Part shown: piece after piece, positions 54,422 through 63,138 of the stretch
Position numbering within the stretch: position 1 is the first letter of the stretch
How the letters are laid out: each line of letters starts with the position of its first letter
Assembly: GCA_902362455.1 (NCBI GenBank)
Contig: CABIWJ010000002.1
Coordinates: forward strand, 341,640 to 405,639
Reading direction: 5' to 3'
Length of the DNA stretch: 64,000 nucleotides
Source of the DNA: Eubacteriaceae bacterium
Lineage (GTDB): Bacteria > Bacillota > Clostridia > Lachnospirales > Lachnospiraceae
Notes under the pieces: generated by a model
Database searches by the model: none
Told to the model about the DNA's origin: nothing
What the model saw: the letters and a program-made list of their open reading frames with translations, nothing else
Made by a program: the position numbers and the translations under genes

Positions 54422-55636
54422 ATGAAATTAAAAGATACAGGTTTAAGCGTACAGGACATTAAAGACAAGGTAAATAAGTATATGATTGAAACGTATGAAC
54501 GTTTTGATTTTCTGGCTGAAAGAGCAAAAGATATGTATATTTATGATGAAAACGGAACACCATATCTTGACTTTTATGCAGGAATTGCTGTTAATAACGC
54601 AGGCAGCTGTAATGAAAAAGTTGTAGCAGCAGTTAAAGACCAGGTAGATGACATAATGCATACATTTAACTACCCATATACAATTCCTCAGGCTTTGTTA
54701 GCTGAAAAGGTTTGTGAGACAATTGGAATGGATAAAATCTTCTATCAGAACTCAGGTACAGAAGCTAACGAAGCAATGATTAAGATGGCACGTAAATATG
54801 GTATTGAGAAATATGGACCAAATAGATACCATATCGTAACTGCTAAGATGGGCTTCCATGGAAGAACATTCGGTGCAATGTCAGCAACAGGTCAGCCAGG
54901 TAATGGTTGTCAGGTAGGTTTCGGTCCTATGACATATGGTTTTTCTTATGCTCCATATAATGACTTAGAGGCATTTAAAAATGCATGTACAGAGAACACA
55001 ATCGCAATTATGGTTGAGCCTGTACAGGGCGAGGGCGGAGTTCATCCTGCAACTATGGAATTTATGCAGGGACTTCGTAAATTCTGTGATGAAAATGATA
55101 TGCTCCTTTTAATAGATGAGGTTCAGACAGGATGGTGCAGAACCGGTGCTGTCATGTCATATATGAATTATGGTATCAAACCTGATATCGTATCTATGGC
55201 AAAAGGTCTTGGTGGTGGTATGCCAATCGGTGCAATTTGTGCAACAGCAGAGGTTGCTAAAGCATTTACACCTGGTTCGCATGGTACAACATTTGGCGGA
55301 CACCCTGTAAGCTGTGCAGCAGCACTTGCAGAAGTTAATGAATTACTAGACAGAGACCTTGCAGGAAATGCTAAGAAGATGGGTGATTACTTCAGTGCTA
55401 AATTAGAGACACTTCCACACGTTAAGGAAGTAAGACATCAGGGACTTTTAGTAGGTGTAGAATTTGATGATACAATTAATAGTACAGATGTTAAACATGC
55501 CTGCCTTGACAGACATTTGTTAATCACAGCTATCGGTTCACATGTAAATAGAATGATTCCACCACTTATTGTATCAGAAGAGGAATGTGATAAAGCATTT
55601 AAGATTATGAAAGAGGCAGTTGAGTCATTGTGTTAA
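54422..55636 (+). CDS. Class III (ornithine-type) aminotransferase
   Basis: A 404-residue PLP enzyme of the acetylornithine/ornithine/GABA aminotransferase group. The PLP-binding Asp is in LLIDEVQTG and the Schiff-base Lys in SMAKGLGGGMPIGA; GTEANEAMIKMAR and TTFGGHPVSC are also typical. Length suits ArgD-like enzymes, but no arginine genes are near; GABA or another omega-amino acid is equally possible. ATG 54422 (GGAGG at 54409-54413) is chosen because the upstream in-frame start lies in the attenuator. Confidence 0.88.
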   Translation: MKLKDTGLSVQDIKDKVNKYMIETYERFDFLAERAKDMYIYDENGTPYLDFYAGIAVNNAGSCNEKVVAAVKDQVDDIMHTFNYPYTIPQALLAEKVCETIGMDKIFYQNSGTEANEAMIKMARKYGIEKYGPNRYHIVTAKMGFHGRTFGAMSATGQPGNGCQVGFGPMTYGFSYAPYNDLEAFKNACTENTIAIMVEPVQGEGGVHPATMEFMQGLRKFCDENDMLLLIDEVQTGWCRTGAVMSYMNYGIKPDIVSMAKGLGGGMPIGAICATAEVAKAFTPGSHGTTFGGHPVSCAAALAEVNELLDRDLAGNAKKMGDYFSAKLETLPHVKEVRHQGLLVGVEFDDTINSTDVKHACLDRHLLITAIGSHVNRMIPPLIVSEEECDKAFKIMKEAVESLC

Positions 55637-55707
55637 TTCTTAGCTAATCATAATTAAAAATAACTTATGACAGGTCATAATATGTAATTTGTAGAAAGGA
55701 CATACAT

Positions 55708-56856
55708 ATGAATAGTTTCTCATTTTCAGTGCCACAGAATATTATAGTAGAAAAGGGTGGACTTGCTAAGTTACCTGAAGTAGCAAAAGAATTAGGTGGT
55801 ACAAAAGCATTTATTATTTCAGGACCTCATCTTAATAAGATGGGAATTGTAGGTAAATGCATAGAAGCATTAGAAGCAAAGGGCATTAAAGCCACAGCAT
55901 ATACTGATACAGAGGGTAATCCGAGTGTTGAAACCGTAGAGAAAGCTACAGAATCATTTAAAGAAAGTGATTCAGATTTTATAATCGCTTTAGGTGGTGG
56001 TTCACCTATGGACGTTGCTAAAGCGGTAGGTGTGGTAGCAAAATACGGCGGAAGTATAACGGATTACGAGGGAGGCGGAAAAGTTCCAGGAGACATAATT
56101 CCGTTAATAGCTGTTCCGACTACAGCAGGAACAGGTTCAGAAGTAACAGCATTTTCGGTTATAACGGATCATAGCAGGAATTATAAACTTACAGTATTCA
56201 GTTATAAATTAATTCCAGCATATGCCATTCTTGATGCGAATCTGCTTACGACAGCACCTCCGTCAGTAGCAGCGGCATGTGGAATTGATGCAATGGTCCA
56301 CGCATTAGAGGCATATATATCTACTGCAGCTTCACCATTTTCAGAGGCAATGTCTGAAAAGGCATTAGAGTTAATTGGTAAAAATATAAGAAGATACGTT
56401 GCTAATCGCGGTGATATCGATGCGGCAGAGAATATGTTAGTTGGCTCGTTATTTGCAGGAATTGCATTTTCTTGGGCAAGACTTGGTAATGTACACGCAA
56501 TGAGCCATCCGGTAAGTGCATTCTTTAATGTACCACATGGAGTAGCTAATGCGATTCTGCTTCCGACAATAGTAGAATATAATGCCTTAGCTGATACCGG
56601 TAAATATTATAAAATATACAGATATATTGCAAAAGCACCTGTGCCGGAGAAAGTATTTGAGCCGGATATGTTAGTTAACGAGATTAAAGCCTTAAATAAG
56701 GAATTGAATATTCCGGCATCATTGAGTGAAGCAGGCGTAACGACTGACAAGATAGGTGCAATGTCAGAAGATGCTATGAAGAGTGGAAATATCCTTGTTA
56801 ATCCAAGAAGTTCAACTATTAAAGATATCGAAATGCTCTATAATAAGGCATTGTAA
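55708..56856 (+). CDS. Iron-containing alcohol dehydrogenase
   Basis: A 382-residue type III alcohol dehydrogenase. The NAD site GGGSPMDVAKA, TTAGTGSEVT and the metal-binding His residues in AMVHALEAYIS, HAMSHPVSA and the VPHGVAN segment are present. The family reduces aldehydes in fermentation or oxidises 4-hydroxybutyrate and similar alcohols. Its place after an omega-aminotransferase would fit reduction of a semialdehyde product (inference). Confidence 0.92.
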   Translation: MNSFSFSVPQNIIVEKGGLAKLPEVAKELGGTKAFIISGPHLNKMGIVGKCIEALEAKGIKATAYTDTEGNPSVETVEKATESFKESDSDFIIALGGGSPMDVAKAVGVVAKYGGSITDYEGGGKVPGDIIPLIAVPTTAGTGSEVTAFSVITDHSRNYKLTVFSYKLIPAYAILDANLLTTAPPSVAAACGIDAMVHALEAYISTAASPFSEAMSEKALELIGKNIRRYVANRGDIDAAENMLVGSLFAGIAFSWARLGNVHAMSHPVSAFFNVPHGVANAILLPTIVEYNALADTGKYYKIYRYIAKAPVPEKVFEPDMLVNEIKALNKELNIPASLSEAGVTTDKIGAMSEDAMKSGNILVNPRSSTIKDIEMLYNKAL

Positions 56857-56935
56857 ATAATGCACAAAATGTAGATATCTACAAAATAAATTCAAGTAAA
56901 TTGTCATAAAACACAAAAAATAATAAAAAAACCGA

Positions 56936-56963
56936 TTGACAAATTAAAAAAAATAATTATACT
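56936..56963 (+). promoter_or_regulatory. Promoter of the amino-acid ABC transporter
   Basis: TTGACA (56936-56941), a 16-base spacer and TATACT (56958-56963), about 205 bases before the first gene. Confidence 0.65.
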
Positions 56964-56972
56964 AAAGAACAT

Positions 56973-57008
56973 AGACAGCGAAGTCACATAGAACTTAGCT
57001 GTCTTTTC
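56973..57008 (+). terminator. Leader terminator
   Basis: AGACAGC (56973-56979) pairs with GCTGTCT (56998-57004), followed by TTTCTGTTT. Inner AGT/ACT can extend the stem. It begins about 10 bases after the -10 box, so most transcripts would stop early unless it is overridden. Confidence 0.65.
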
Positions 57009-57106
57009 TGTTTATATCATATGAATTTATAAGAAATATATTAATATATGTTGATTTAATATACTCTTATAAAATATAAATTAAATACTTTATATTATAG
57101 GCAAAC

Positions 57107-57140
57107 AAAGGCGTTTGAAGAGAAATCTTCAAACGCCTTT
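57107..57140 (+). promoter_or_regulatory. Perfect 15-base stem with GAAA loop before the transporter
   Basis: AAAGGCGTTTGAAGA (57107-57121) and TCTTCAAACGCCTTT (57126-57140) pair without mismatch around a GAAA tetraloop. The bases after it (AGTGTTATC) are not a T run, so it is more likely a protein-binding or stability element than a terminator. It shares CAAAGGCG with the 54355 hairpin. Confidence 0.75.
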
Positions 57141-57167
57141 AGTGTTATCAGACAAGGAGGAATTTAT

Positions 57168-58058
57168 ATGAAGAAGAAAAAATTATTTAGAAAATTAGTA
57201 AGTACAGCATTATGTTTAACATTGGCAATGGGATTATTTACAGGTTGTAGTAAAGCTGATAGTAATTCCACAAAGAAAATTAATTATCAGGACAAGAAAG
57301 TATTAAGAGTCGGTATGGAATGTGCATATGCACCATTTAACTGGACCCAGGAAACAGATACTCTTTCAAATGGAGATAAGGCAGTACCTATTTACGGAAC
57401 TAATCTTTACTGTTATGGATATGACGTAATGATGGCTAAGAAAATTGCAGATAAACTTGGCTGGGACTTAGAGATTCACAAAGTTGAATGGGATTCAATT
57501 GGTCTTTCAATGGATGCTGGTGATTATGATTGTATTATCGGTGGTATGAGCTGGTCAGAAGAAAGAGAAGCAGCTTATGATTTCACAAGCGAGTATTATT
57601 TCAGAGATGTTTGCCTTACAGTTAAGAAAGGCAGTCAGTTTGAAAATTGTACAAAACTTTCAGATTTCGCCGGCAAGAATATTTCAGTTACAACACAGCT
57701 TGGTACAGCATACATAGATTTGATTTCACAGATACCTGATGCTAAACAGGCTGCATTCTATGAGACAACTTCAGAAGCATTTATGGCAGTATCAAATGGC
57801 GTAGCAGATGCAGCACTTATTGATGTACCTACATCTGAATCAGCATTACTTACTAACTCAGATTTAGAGATACTTAAAATCGATGATATTGAATCAGGAA
57901 GTTCGGTAAATGTTTGTATAGCAGTCAGAACAGGTGATAAAGAGTTACAGAATTTAATCCAGGGAGCATTAGATGACTTAAACTGGAATGAAGAAAACAG
58001 GGCACAGATGGACGAAATGATGAGCCTTGCAGTTTCATTACAGCCGGCAGCAAAATAA
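57168..58058 (+). CDS. Amino-acid ABC transporter substrate-binding lipoprotein
   Basis: A 296-residue solute-binding protein of family 3. The signal peptide ends in LFTGC with lipid on C27. The binding domain starts near residue 43 with LRVGMECAYAPFNW; GYDVMMAKKIADKLGW and the DYDCIIGGMSWSEER segment are typical of polar amino-acid receptors. AAGGAGG precedes the ATG. The permease and ATPase genes follow. The exact amino acid cannot be told. Confidence 0.92.
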   Translation: MKKKKLFRKLVSTALCLTLAMGLFTGCSKADSNSTKKINYQDKKVLRVGMECAYAPFNWTQETDTLSNGDKAVPIYGTNLYCYGYDVMMAKKIADKLGWDLEIHKVEWDSIGLSMDAGDYDCIIGGMSWSEEREAAYDFTSEYYFRDVCLTVKKGSQFENCTKLSDFAGKNISVTTQLGTAYIDLISQIPDAKQAAFYETTSEAFMAVSNGVADAALIDVPTSESALLTNSDLEILKIDDIESGSSVNVCIAVRTGDKELQNLIQGALDDLNWNEENRAQMDEMMSLAVSLQPAAK

Positions 58059-58110
58059 TCGGGATATAAAGGGACGAGGATTGAGAGCTAAATAAATGTT
58101 ATGTATACTT

Positions 58111-58138
58111 TATGGGGCTGTGATAAGGCAGTCCCATA
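58111..58138 (+). other. Intercistronic stem-loop
   Basis: TATGGGGCTG (58111-58120) pairs with CAGTCCCATA (58129-58138), one G-U. No T run follows. Such loops after a binding-protein gene often stabilise its part of the mRNA over the permease part. Confidence 0.6.
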
Positions 58139-58169
58139 GATAAAATGTAGAGGAAAGGTTGAATGTCAT

Positions 58170-58931
58170 ATGAATTTTAATAATCCAACAACTTCATTAG
58201 AATGGACAGTGTTCATTGCTAAGAAATATGCTAATTTATTCATAGATGGTATGTGGACAACAATATATATAGCAGTTGTCGGTACTATCATAGGTTTTGT
58301 ACTTGGTTTTGTCGCAGGATTAATCCAGGATGCAACTATTAACAAGGGTGATAACATAATTAAAAAGATTATAATGAGAATTTTAAAGATTGTATTTACT
58401 ATTTATGTTGAAATATTCAGAGATACGCCAATGATTGTTCAGGCGATGGTTGTATATTTCGGTATTAAAACATCACTTGGAATAATGATGGAGCCTATCG
58501 AGGCTGGTATCTTAGTTACATTATTAAATACAGGTGCTTATATGGCTGAAACAGTCAGAGCAGGTATTAAATCAATAGATATCGGACAACGTGAGGGCGC
58601 ATATGGAATGGGAATGTCACAGATGAAAACAATGTTTTACATAGTGCTTCCACAGGCATTTAAGAATATTATTCCTGAAATGGCAAATACATTTCTAACT
58701 AACTTAAAGATGACATCAGTTCTTAACGTAATCGGTGTATCAGAACTCTTCCTTATTGCCAAGACAGCAGGTGGTACATATTATAAATATTACGAGTCAT
58801 ATTTAGTAATTGCAGCAATTTATTTTGTAATATGTTTTGTATGCAACAGATTATTCTTATTAATGGAAAAGAAACTGGCTGGTAAATCAGATTATGCACT
58901 TGCAGTTGAATTCGCAGATGATAAGCAGTAG
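58170..58931 (+). CDS. Amino-acid ABC transporter permease
   Basis: A 253-residue inner-membrane permease of the HisM/GlnP type with about five membrane segments. The EAA loop that contacts the ATPase is REGAYGMGMSQMKTMFYIVL. ATG 58170 is used; an upstream ATG at 58162 is out of frame. The ATPase gene starts 12 bases after the stop. Confidence 0.92.
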   Translation: MNFNNPTTSLEWTVFIAKKYANLFIDGMWTTIYIAVVGTIIGFVLGFVAGLIQDATINKGDNIIKKIIMRILKIVFTIYVEIFRDTPMIVQAMVVYFGIKTSLGIMMEPIEAGILVTLLNTGAYMAETVRAGIKSIDIGQREGAYGMGMSQMKTMFYIVLPQAFKNIIPEMANTFLTNLKMTSVLNVIGVSELFLIAKTAGGTYYKYYESYLVIAAIYFVICFVCNRLFLLMEKKLAGKSDYALAVEFADDKQ

Positions 58932-58943
58932 GAGGTGGCGATT

Positions 58944-60389
58944 ATGTCAAAGAGTGAAGCAGTAATTAAAATTGAAAATTTAGGAAAATCATTTGGTGAT
59001 CATGAAGTCCTTAAAAAGATAGATTTTGAAGTAAATGAAGGAGAAGTTATCTGTATAATCGGTTCGTCAGGTTCAGGTAAATCAACACTTCTTCGTTGTA
59101 TTAACAAACTTGAGACACAGTCAAGTGGTAAGATATATTATCGTGGTAAAGAAATAAGAGAAGTACAGAAAGAAATTAATGAATATCGTTCAAAAGTAGG
59201 AATGGTATTCCAGTCATTTAACCTCTTCAATAATAAAACAGTATTAGAAAACTGTATGTTAGGTGCTCGTAAAATATTACATGTTTCTAAAGATGAAGCA
59301 TCTGAAAGAGCAATCAAGCATCTTAAAGCAGTTGGTATGGCCCAGTACATTAATGCCAAACCTGCACAGCTTTCAGGTGGACAGAAACAGAGGGTCGCTA
59401 TTGCAAGAGCATTATGTATGAATCCTGATGTGTTGTTATTTGATGAACCTACCTCGGCTCTTGACCCTGAGATGGTCGGTGAAGTATTAAACGTTATGAA
59501 AGAACTTGCTAAATCAGGTCTTACAATGATTATCGTTACTCATGAGATGGCATTTGCAAGGGATGTTTCTACAAGAACAATATTTATGGATAAAGGCTTA
59601 ATTGCACAGGATGATGCTCCATCTAAATTATTCAGTCTTGATAATCCTAATGCCAGAACAAGAGAATTCTTAAGCAGATTTATTGCTGAAAAGCAGGATG
59701 ATAAGAAGAGTGAAGCTGTCGATGCAGCTAAGATTACTAATACTATTAGGAAGAAATTCGTTCTCACATTTGCAAGGGGATTTGGTACAGGTGGTAAAGA
59801 GATTGCTTCAAGAGTTGCCAAAGATTTAGGAATACATTGTTACGAGAACCGTATATTAAGCCTTGCTTCTGAAATGAGTGGATATCCAGAGGAGCAGTTC
59901 GAGGCTGCCAACGAAAGACTTACTAAGCAGAAAGGCGGTATTCTTGGGTTACTCGGAGGAATGAACAGAACAAAGAGTTCACATTATCTTGCAAGAAAAG
60001 ATTTCGTGTCCGATGATGAATTATTCGAATGTCAGACCAAAATTATTAAAGAAATTGCAGATTCAGATGAATCAAGCGTTATCGTTGGTAAATGTGCTGA
60101 CTGGGTTCTGAAAGACAGAGATGATGTTGTAAGTGTCTATATTGAAGCACCAAGAGCATTCTGTGTTAAACGTACAATGGATAATATGAAATGTGATGAG
60201 GACACTGCTAACAGAACAATTGCTGAAACCGATAAGTTCAGAGCAGACTACTATGAATATTATACTAAAGGAAATTACTGGACTAATCCGGTTAACTACG
60301 ATATGACTCTTAATAGCGAGAAAATGGGTATTGACGGTTGCGTTGCACATATTAAGTCATTACTTAAATTAAAAGGTTATATTGACTAA
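58944..60389 (+). CDS. Amino-acid ABC ATPase fused to a cytidylate-kinase-like domain
   Basis: A 481-residue protein. Residues 1-250 are a full polar amino-acid transporter ATPase: Walker [11 protein letters not shown]-loop VFQSFNLF, signature LSGGQKQR, Walker [12 protein letters not shown] and the THE switch. After a short charged linker (about 250-270), residues 271-481 match the cytidylate-kinase-like family: P-loop-like [19 protein letters not shown], then [11 protein letters not shown] and CVKRTMD. Normal ATPases of this class end near 245. The ATG at 58944 (GGAGG at 58931-58935) is used. The fusion is continuous with no stop or frame change. Confidence 0.88.
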   Translation: MSKSEAVIKIENLGKSFGDHEVLKKIDFEVNEGEVICIIGSSGSGKSTLLRCINKLETQSSGKIYYRGKEIREVQKEINEYRSKVGMVFQSFNLFNNKTVLENCMLGARKILHVSKDEASERAIKHLKAVGMAQYINAKPAQLSGGQKQRVAIARALCMNPDVLLFDEPTSALDPEMVGEVLNVMKELAKSGLTMIIVTHEMAFARDVSTRTIFMDKGLIAQDDAPSKLFSLDNPNARTREFLSRFIAEKQDDKKSEAVDAAKITNTIRKKFVLTFARGFGTGGKEIASRVAKDLGIHCYENRILSLASEMSGYPEEQFEAANERLTKQKGGILGLLGGMNRTKSSHYLARKDFVSDDELFECQTKIIKEIADSDESSVIVGKCADWVLKDRDDVVSVYIEAPRAFCVKRTMDNMKCDEDTANRTIAETDKFRADYYEYYTKGNYWTNPVNYDMTLNSEKMGIDGCVAHIKSLLKLKGYID

Positions 60390-60423
60390 TCAGCTTTCTC
60401 ATTAATTCTATATAAATTTAAAG

Positions 60424-60465
60424 GCTTAGCCATACGGTTTTAATATCGTGTGGCTTAGTTTTTTG
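60424..60465 (+). terminator. Terminator of the amino-acid transporter operon
   Basis: AGCCATACG (60428-60436) pairs with CGTGTGGCT (60447-60455) with one G-U, followed by TAGTTTTTT. Confidence 0.75.
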
Positions 60466-60473
60466 ATTTATAG

Positions 60474-60824
60474 GAAAGCGTTGACTTTGATGATGTTATT
60501 AATATTGAATCAGAAAACATCACATTAGCAACTGATATTATTACATATCAGGGAACTATTGAAAATAAATATGCCTATGACAAAGTAAGCAACAGAACAG
60601 GAAAGACAACAGAAAATACAACTAAAACATATTGTCAAAAAATCTATGTTCAGGATGGACATGGTGCAGTAACGGCATTTGTAAAGAATTCAAAAATAAC
60701 AGATACCTATACATACAATTCTTATGGTATACTGTTAAAGAAAAACGGAGATACAGATAATGATTATCTATACACCGGTGAGCAGTACAATGAATCAACA
60801 GGTCTTTACTATGCAACAGTCTGA
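60474..60824 (+). pseudogene. Rhs/YD-repeat core fragment 1
   Basis: A 116-codon reading without start contains KYAYDKVSNRTGKT, YVQDGHGAVTAFV, TYTYNSYGILLKK and YLYTGEQYNESTGLYY, the end of an Rhs shell repeat region. It stops at 60822-60824 where intact Rhs would continue toward the hyperconserved junction and toxin tip. It is the 3' stub of a lost toxin gene. The segment 60641-60744 recurs at 62289-62392. Confidence 0.85.
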
Positions 60825-60838
60825 CTTGCAGAAGAGAT

Positions 60839-60898
60839 AACAGTCTAATTGTAATTTCAAGTGATGGAGGTATGTTAAGTGCATATCCAATAAAATAG
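60839..60898 (+). pseudogene. Toxin C-terminal remnant 1
   Basis: In a frame different from the Rhs fragment the sequence reads NSLIVISSDGGMLSAYPIK and stops. It directly precedes a small ORF with a ribosome site, the usual toxin-immunity order. Confidence 0.45.
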
Positions 60899-60918
60899 TA
60901 GATAGAAAGGAAAAATAT

Positions 60919-61119
60919 ATGGATGTATTAAACAAATTTTTACAAGCAGAAATAAATTCAAAAGAGTATTATGAAAGCATTATAAATTTTATTAATTTAT
61001 ATGAGAGATGTTCAACTAAGACTTGCGGGGATATCTTAAATGCGGTAGCTGGCGATAAAGTAAAGGACAATGATTATCAGAATGCCAGAAGTAGAAAATC
61101 CTGTAGTAAGTACTGGTGA
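60919..61119 (+). CDS. Putative immunity protein, probably truncated
   Basis: A 66-residue helical protein (MDVLNKFLQAEINSKEYYES...) with AAAGG before the ATG, 20 bases after toxin remnant 1. The last 12 residues (NARSRKSCSKYW) look out of phase, and another frame there reads MPEVENPVVSTGENCRASVK, as in a toxin linker, so the gene seems cut and joined to another cassette. No family is recognised. Confidence 0.45.
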   Translation: MDVLNKFLQAEINSKEYYESIINFINLYERCSTKTCGDILNAVAGDKVKDNDYQNARSRKSCSKYW

Positions 61120-61147
61120 AAATTGTAGAGCAAGTGTCAAATAATCA

Positions 61148-61252
61148 GCAGGCTTTAATAATAACAATGGTAATGTTGGTGATGTTACATCTCCATCAAC
61201 TAAGGACGTTAAACAATTATACGAATACCTAAATAATGGGAAATATCAATAA
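61148..61252 (+). pseudogene. Toxin C-terminal remnant 2
   Basis: An open reading without start gives AGFNNNNGNVGDVTSPST, then KDVKQLYEYLNNGKYQ and stop. It looks like the linker and end of a polymorphic toxin. The next gene's ribosome site begins 2 bases after its stop. Confidence 0.5.
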
Positions 61253-61269
61253 AGGAGACTAGCTATTAG

Positions 61270-61551
61270 ATGATAAGAGAACAAGAGTTATTTTGGCAAG
61301 AAGTAAAAAAGATTCAAGACTATGTAGTGAATGTTTATTTATCCAAAATATCACAGTATGACGATATGGAAAAATTACTAAATGATGTGACATATGAAAC
61401 CATTTATGTGATGATGGAGTTGTTGGATGGTCATAAGAACAGAGATTTACGAGGTGAAGTTATAGATAAATTTACTGGTTGCACTATCAATTCAAGCATA
61501 GAACTACATAATTATTGTGAAGAGTATTTGAAGTGTTCGGATATATACTAG
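61270..61551 (+). CDS. Putative immunity protein
   Basis: A 93-residue acidic protein (FWQEVKKIQDYVVNVYLSKI, YETIYVMMELLDGHKNRD) with GGAG at 61254-61257. Size, acidity and place right after toxin remnant 2 suggest an immunity protein that binds a lost or foreign toxin tip. The reading frame is intact. I cannot name its family with confidence. Confidence 0.6.
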   Translation: MIREQELFWQEVKKIQDYVVNVYLSKISQYDDMEKLLNDVTYETIYVMMELLDGHKNRDLRGEVIDKFTGCTINSSIELHNYCEEYLKCSDIY

Positions 61552-61598
61552 TTGTTATATAGTATTCGGATGTTAATGAAATGAAATTTTATAATTAA

Positions 61599-61688
61599 AA
61601 AATAGCACCTAAAAGTATACAAAATATATTGAAAAATAAAGATGTTATTAATGCAATAAACAAAGGATTAAAATTTCTTGGTGAATAA
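61599..61688 (+). pseudogene. Toxin C-terminal remnant 3
   Basis: An open reading without start, KIAPKSIQNILKNKDV then INAINKGLKFLGE and stop, lies between two immunity-type genes and fits the end of a toxin domain. Confidence 0.45.
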
Positions 61689-61715
61689 AATAGTAAGATG
61701 GGATGGTGAATTATC

Positions 61716-62197
61716 TTGATTAAAACAAACAAAAAAATGAAATATTTATTGAATAAGGCAAATGGAACAAAAGAATATATTAAAATGAGTACAGATAATA
61801 TGTCTAAAATACTAACTCCAAACTTTATTGAGGTATACAATTGTATTATTATAGATACAAATAATGAAATAAAAGCAGAAAACATTGATTTTGAAAGAAT
61901 TCTGTTAACGTTTCAAGATAGGACCGGTTATGAAGCTAGTTGCAATGAGGTAAGATTAAATGATTATATTGATTGCTATGATGAAATGGGGCTTTTAAAA
62001 ACTGCTGAAATTATAATGAAAGTATGGGAAAAAAGCTAGTATCGGAATATCCTCAATATAGGTTTTGTATAATTCTTAGCTTTAGTGAAGGGGATGCTAC
62101 ATTAAGGTTTCATATGATTAGAGAAAATGAAAAATCATGGCTAAAAAGCGATTTAGAAACATATAAAGATGAAGCAATAATGGTTCAAGAATGTTAA
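61716..62197 (+). pseudogene. Putative immunity gene with a frameshift
   Basis: The first frame (TTG 61716, 107 codons to 62039) ends KVWEKS. At a run of six A (62029-62034) a shift to another frame continues as KKLVSEYPQYRFCIILSFSEG to MVQEC and stops at 62197, giving about 160 residues of good protein sequence. The gene is thus broken by one base in a homopolymer or is a sequencing error. It follows toxin remnant 3. Confidence 0.6.
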
Positions 62198-62207
62198 AAT
62201 ATTCTAG

Positions 62208-62392
62208 CTTAATGATACATACACAAGTTTTACTCGGGTTGCATTAGAACTTACAAAGAACACAGATAATACTACATACAGTCATAAAATCTACGTTCAG
62301 GATGGACATGGTTCAGTAACGGCATTTGTAAAGAATTCAAAAATAACAGATACCTATACATACGATTCTTATGGTATACTGTTAAAGAAAAC
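62208..62392 (+). pseudogene. Rhs/YD-repeat core fragment 2
   Basis: A start-less reading (LNDTYTSFTRVALELTKNTD, then YVQDGHGSVTAFVKNSK and YTYDSYGILLKK) repeats fragment 1 with three base differences over the ~103 bases from 62289 to 62392. Upstream of that the two fragments differ, so they come from separate cassettes. Confidence 0.8.
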
Positions 62393-62449
62393 AGAATTGT
62401 GTATCAATACCAAGGACATTTTCCAGAGGATTTTAATGGATTTAAATAG
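62393..62449 (+). pseudogene. Toxin C-terminal remnant 4
   Basis: Out of frame with Rhs fragment 2 the bases read NRIVYQYQGHFPEDFNGFK and stop at 62449, a plausible toxin tail joined to Rhs by a deletion. The downstream ribosome site lies 6 bases on. Confidence 0.5.
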
Positions 62450-62464
62450 GAAATGGAGATATAA

Positions 62465-62920
62465 ATGGATAAAGCAAGACTGATTGAAGTAAAAAGAAGA
62501 AATGGAATACTACAAATCTGTAAGGAATGGGAAAATAACGGGATAGAAATTTCTTTTGATGATTTTTATGACCTTTATACTACTTTTCGATTACAGGAAG
62601 AAATAATTGCTAAGTTAGATGATTTAGATGTTCAGAAAAAGTATATTATTTGTAAAAATACAGAGGAAATAGAAGATTTCTTGAAATATACAGGCAAAGT
62701 AATATGTAAATCAAAGGAATATGTTTTGTTTATAGAAAATTCAACAAAGCTTGGAGCATTAAAATTGCAAGGAAACATTATTTCTGATAATATTGAATAT
62801 GTAATAAGTAAATCTGAATTTTTAAATGGTGGATGTAGCATATTTATTTGTTCATGTAGCTTAGAAAATGGTGTGTGTTTATGGAGAGGAGAGTATGATA
62901 GCAGAGTTTACATTTGGTAA
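62465..62920 (+). CDS. Putative immunity protein
   Basis: A 151-residue protein (MDKARLIEVKRRNGILQICK...), rich in Glu, Asp and Cys near the end (CSIFICSCSLENGVCLW). GGAG at 62455-62458 gives a good start. It follows toxin remnant 4, the normal position of the cognate immunity gene. There is no signal peptide. Family not identified. Confidence 0.6.
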   Translation: MDKARLIEVKRRNGILQICKEWENNGIEISFDDFYDLYTTFRLQEEIIAKLDDLDVQKKYIICKNTEEIEDFLKYTGKVICKSKEYVLFIENSTKLGALKLQGNIISDNIEYVISKSEFLNGGCSIFICSCSLENGVCLWRGEYDSRVYIW

Positions 62921-62938
62921 TAATAGTAAAGAAGATTG

Positions 62939-63112
62939 ATGATGCGTTATTATAAATTGATATATGATTATGAAAGAGATGATAATTATGTCTATTGTAA
63001 TGCTGCTAGTATCCATTATATGTTAAGAATGAAGATAGTACAGGAGAGTGGAAAGCAACTTCGAATCTTAATGCAGGCGATGAACTTTTATCAGAAGATG
63101 GAAAGAAAGTAA
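62939..63112 (+). pseudogene. Truncated immunity gene fused to HINT sequence
   Basis: ATG 62939 begins MMRYYKLIYDYERDDNYVYC, which resembles the start of DUF1629/Imm11-type immunity proteins. After about residue 24 (near 63010) the frame runs antisense in phase to a HINT fragment and is meaningless to its stop at 63112. It marks another cassette junction. Confidence 0.5.
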
Positions 63113-63138
63113 ATGTATCAGAGGTAAAAGTAGAAAAA
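63010..63138 (+). pseudogene. Pretoxin HINT-domain fragment
   Basis: After a stop at 63007-63009 the frame reads YPLYVKNEDSTGEWKATSNL, then NAGDELLSEDGKKVNVSEV and KVEK, matching the [HY]P-x-Y-V ... GD-x-L ... DG pattern of pretoxin HINT domains. It is in frame with the immunity gene at 63139. Confidence 0.6.

Larger units (their letters stand above)
56857..57167. other. Leader region of the amino-acid ABC transporter
   Basis: It contains a promoter (56936-56963), a first terminator-like hairpin (56973-57008) and a perfect 15-base stem-loop (57107-57140). The rest, 57009-57100, is AT-rich and unremarkable. Confidence 0.6.

Noticed and set aside
61595..61885. Minus-strand 96-codon ORF with a very hydrophobic product
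   Set aside because: It mirrors the plus-strand toxin tail and immunity gene; AT-rich antisense DNA gives Phe/Ile/Leu-rich readings.
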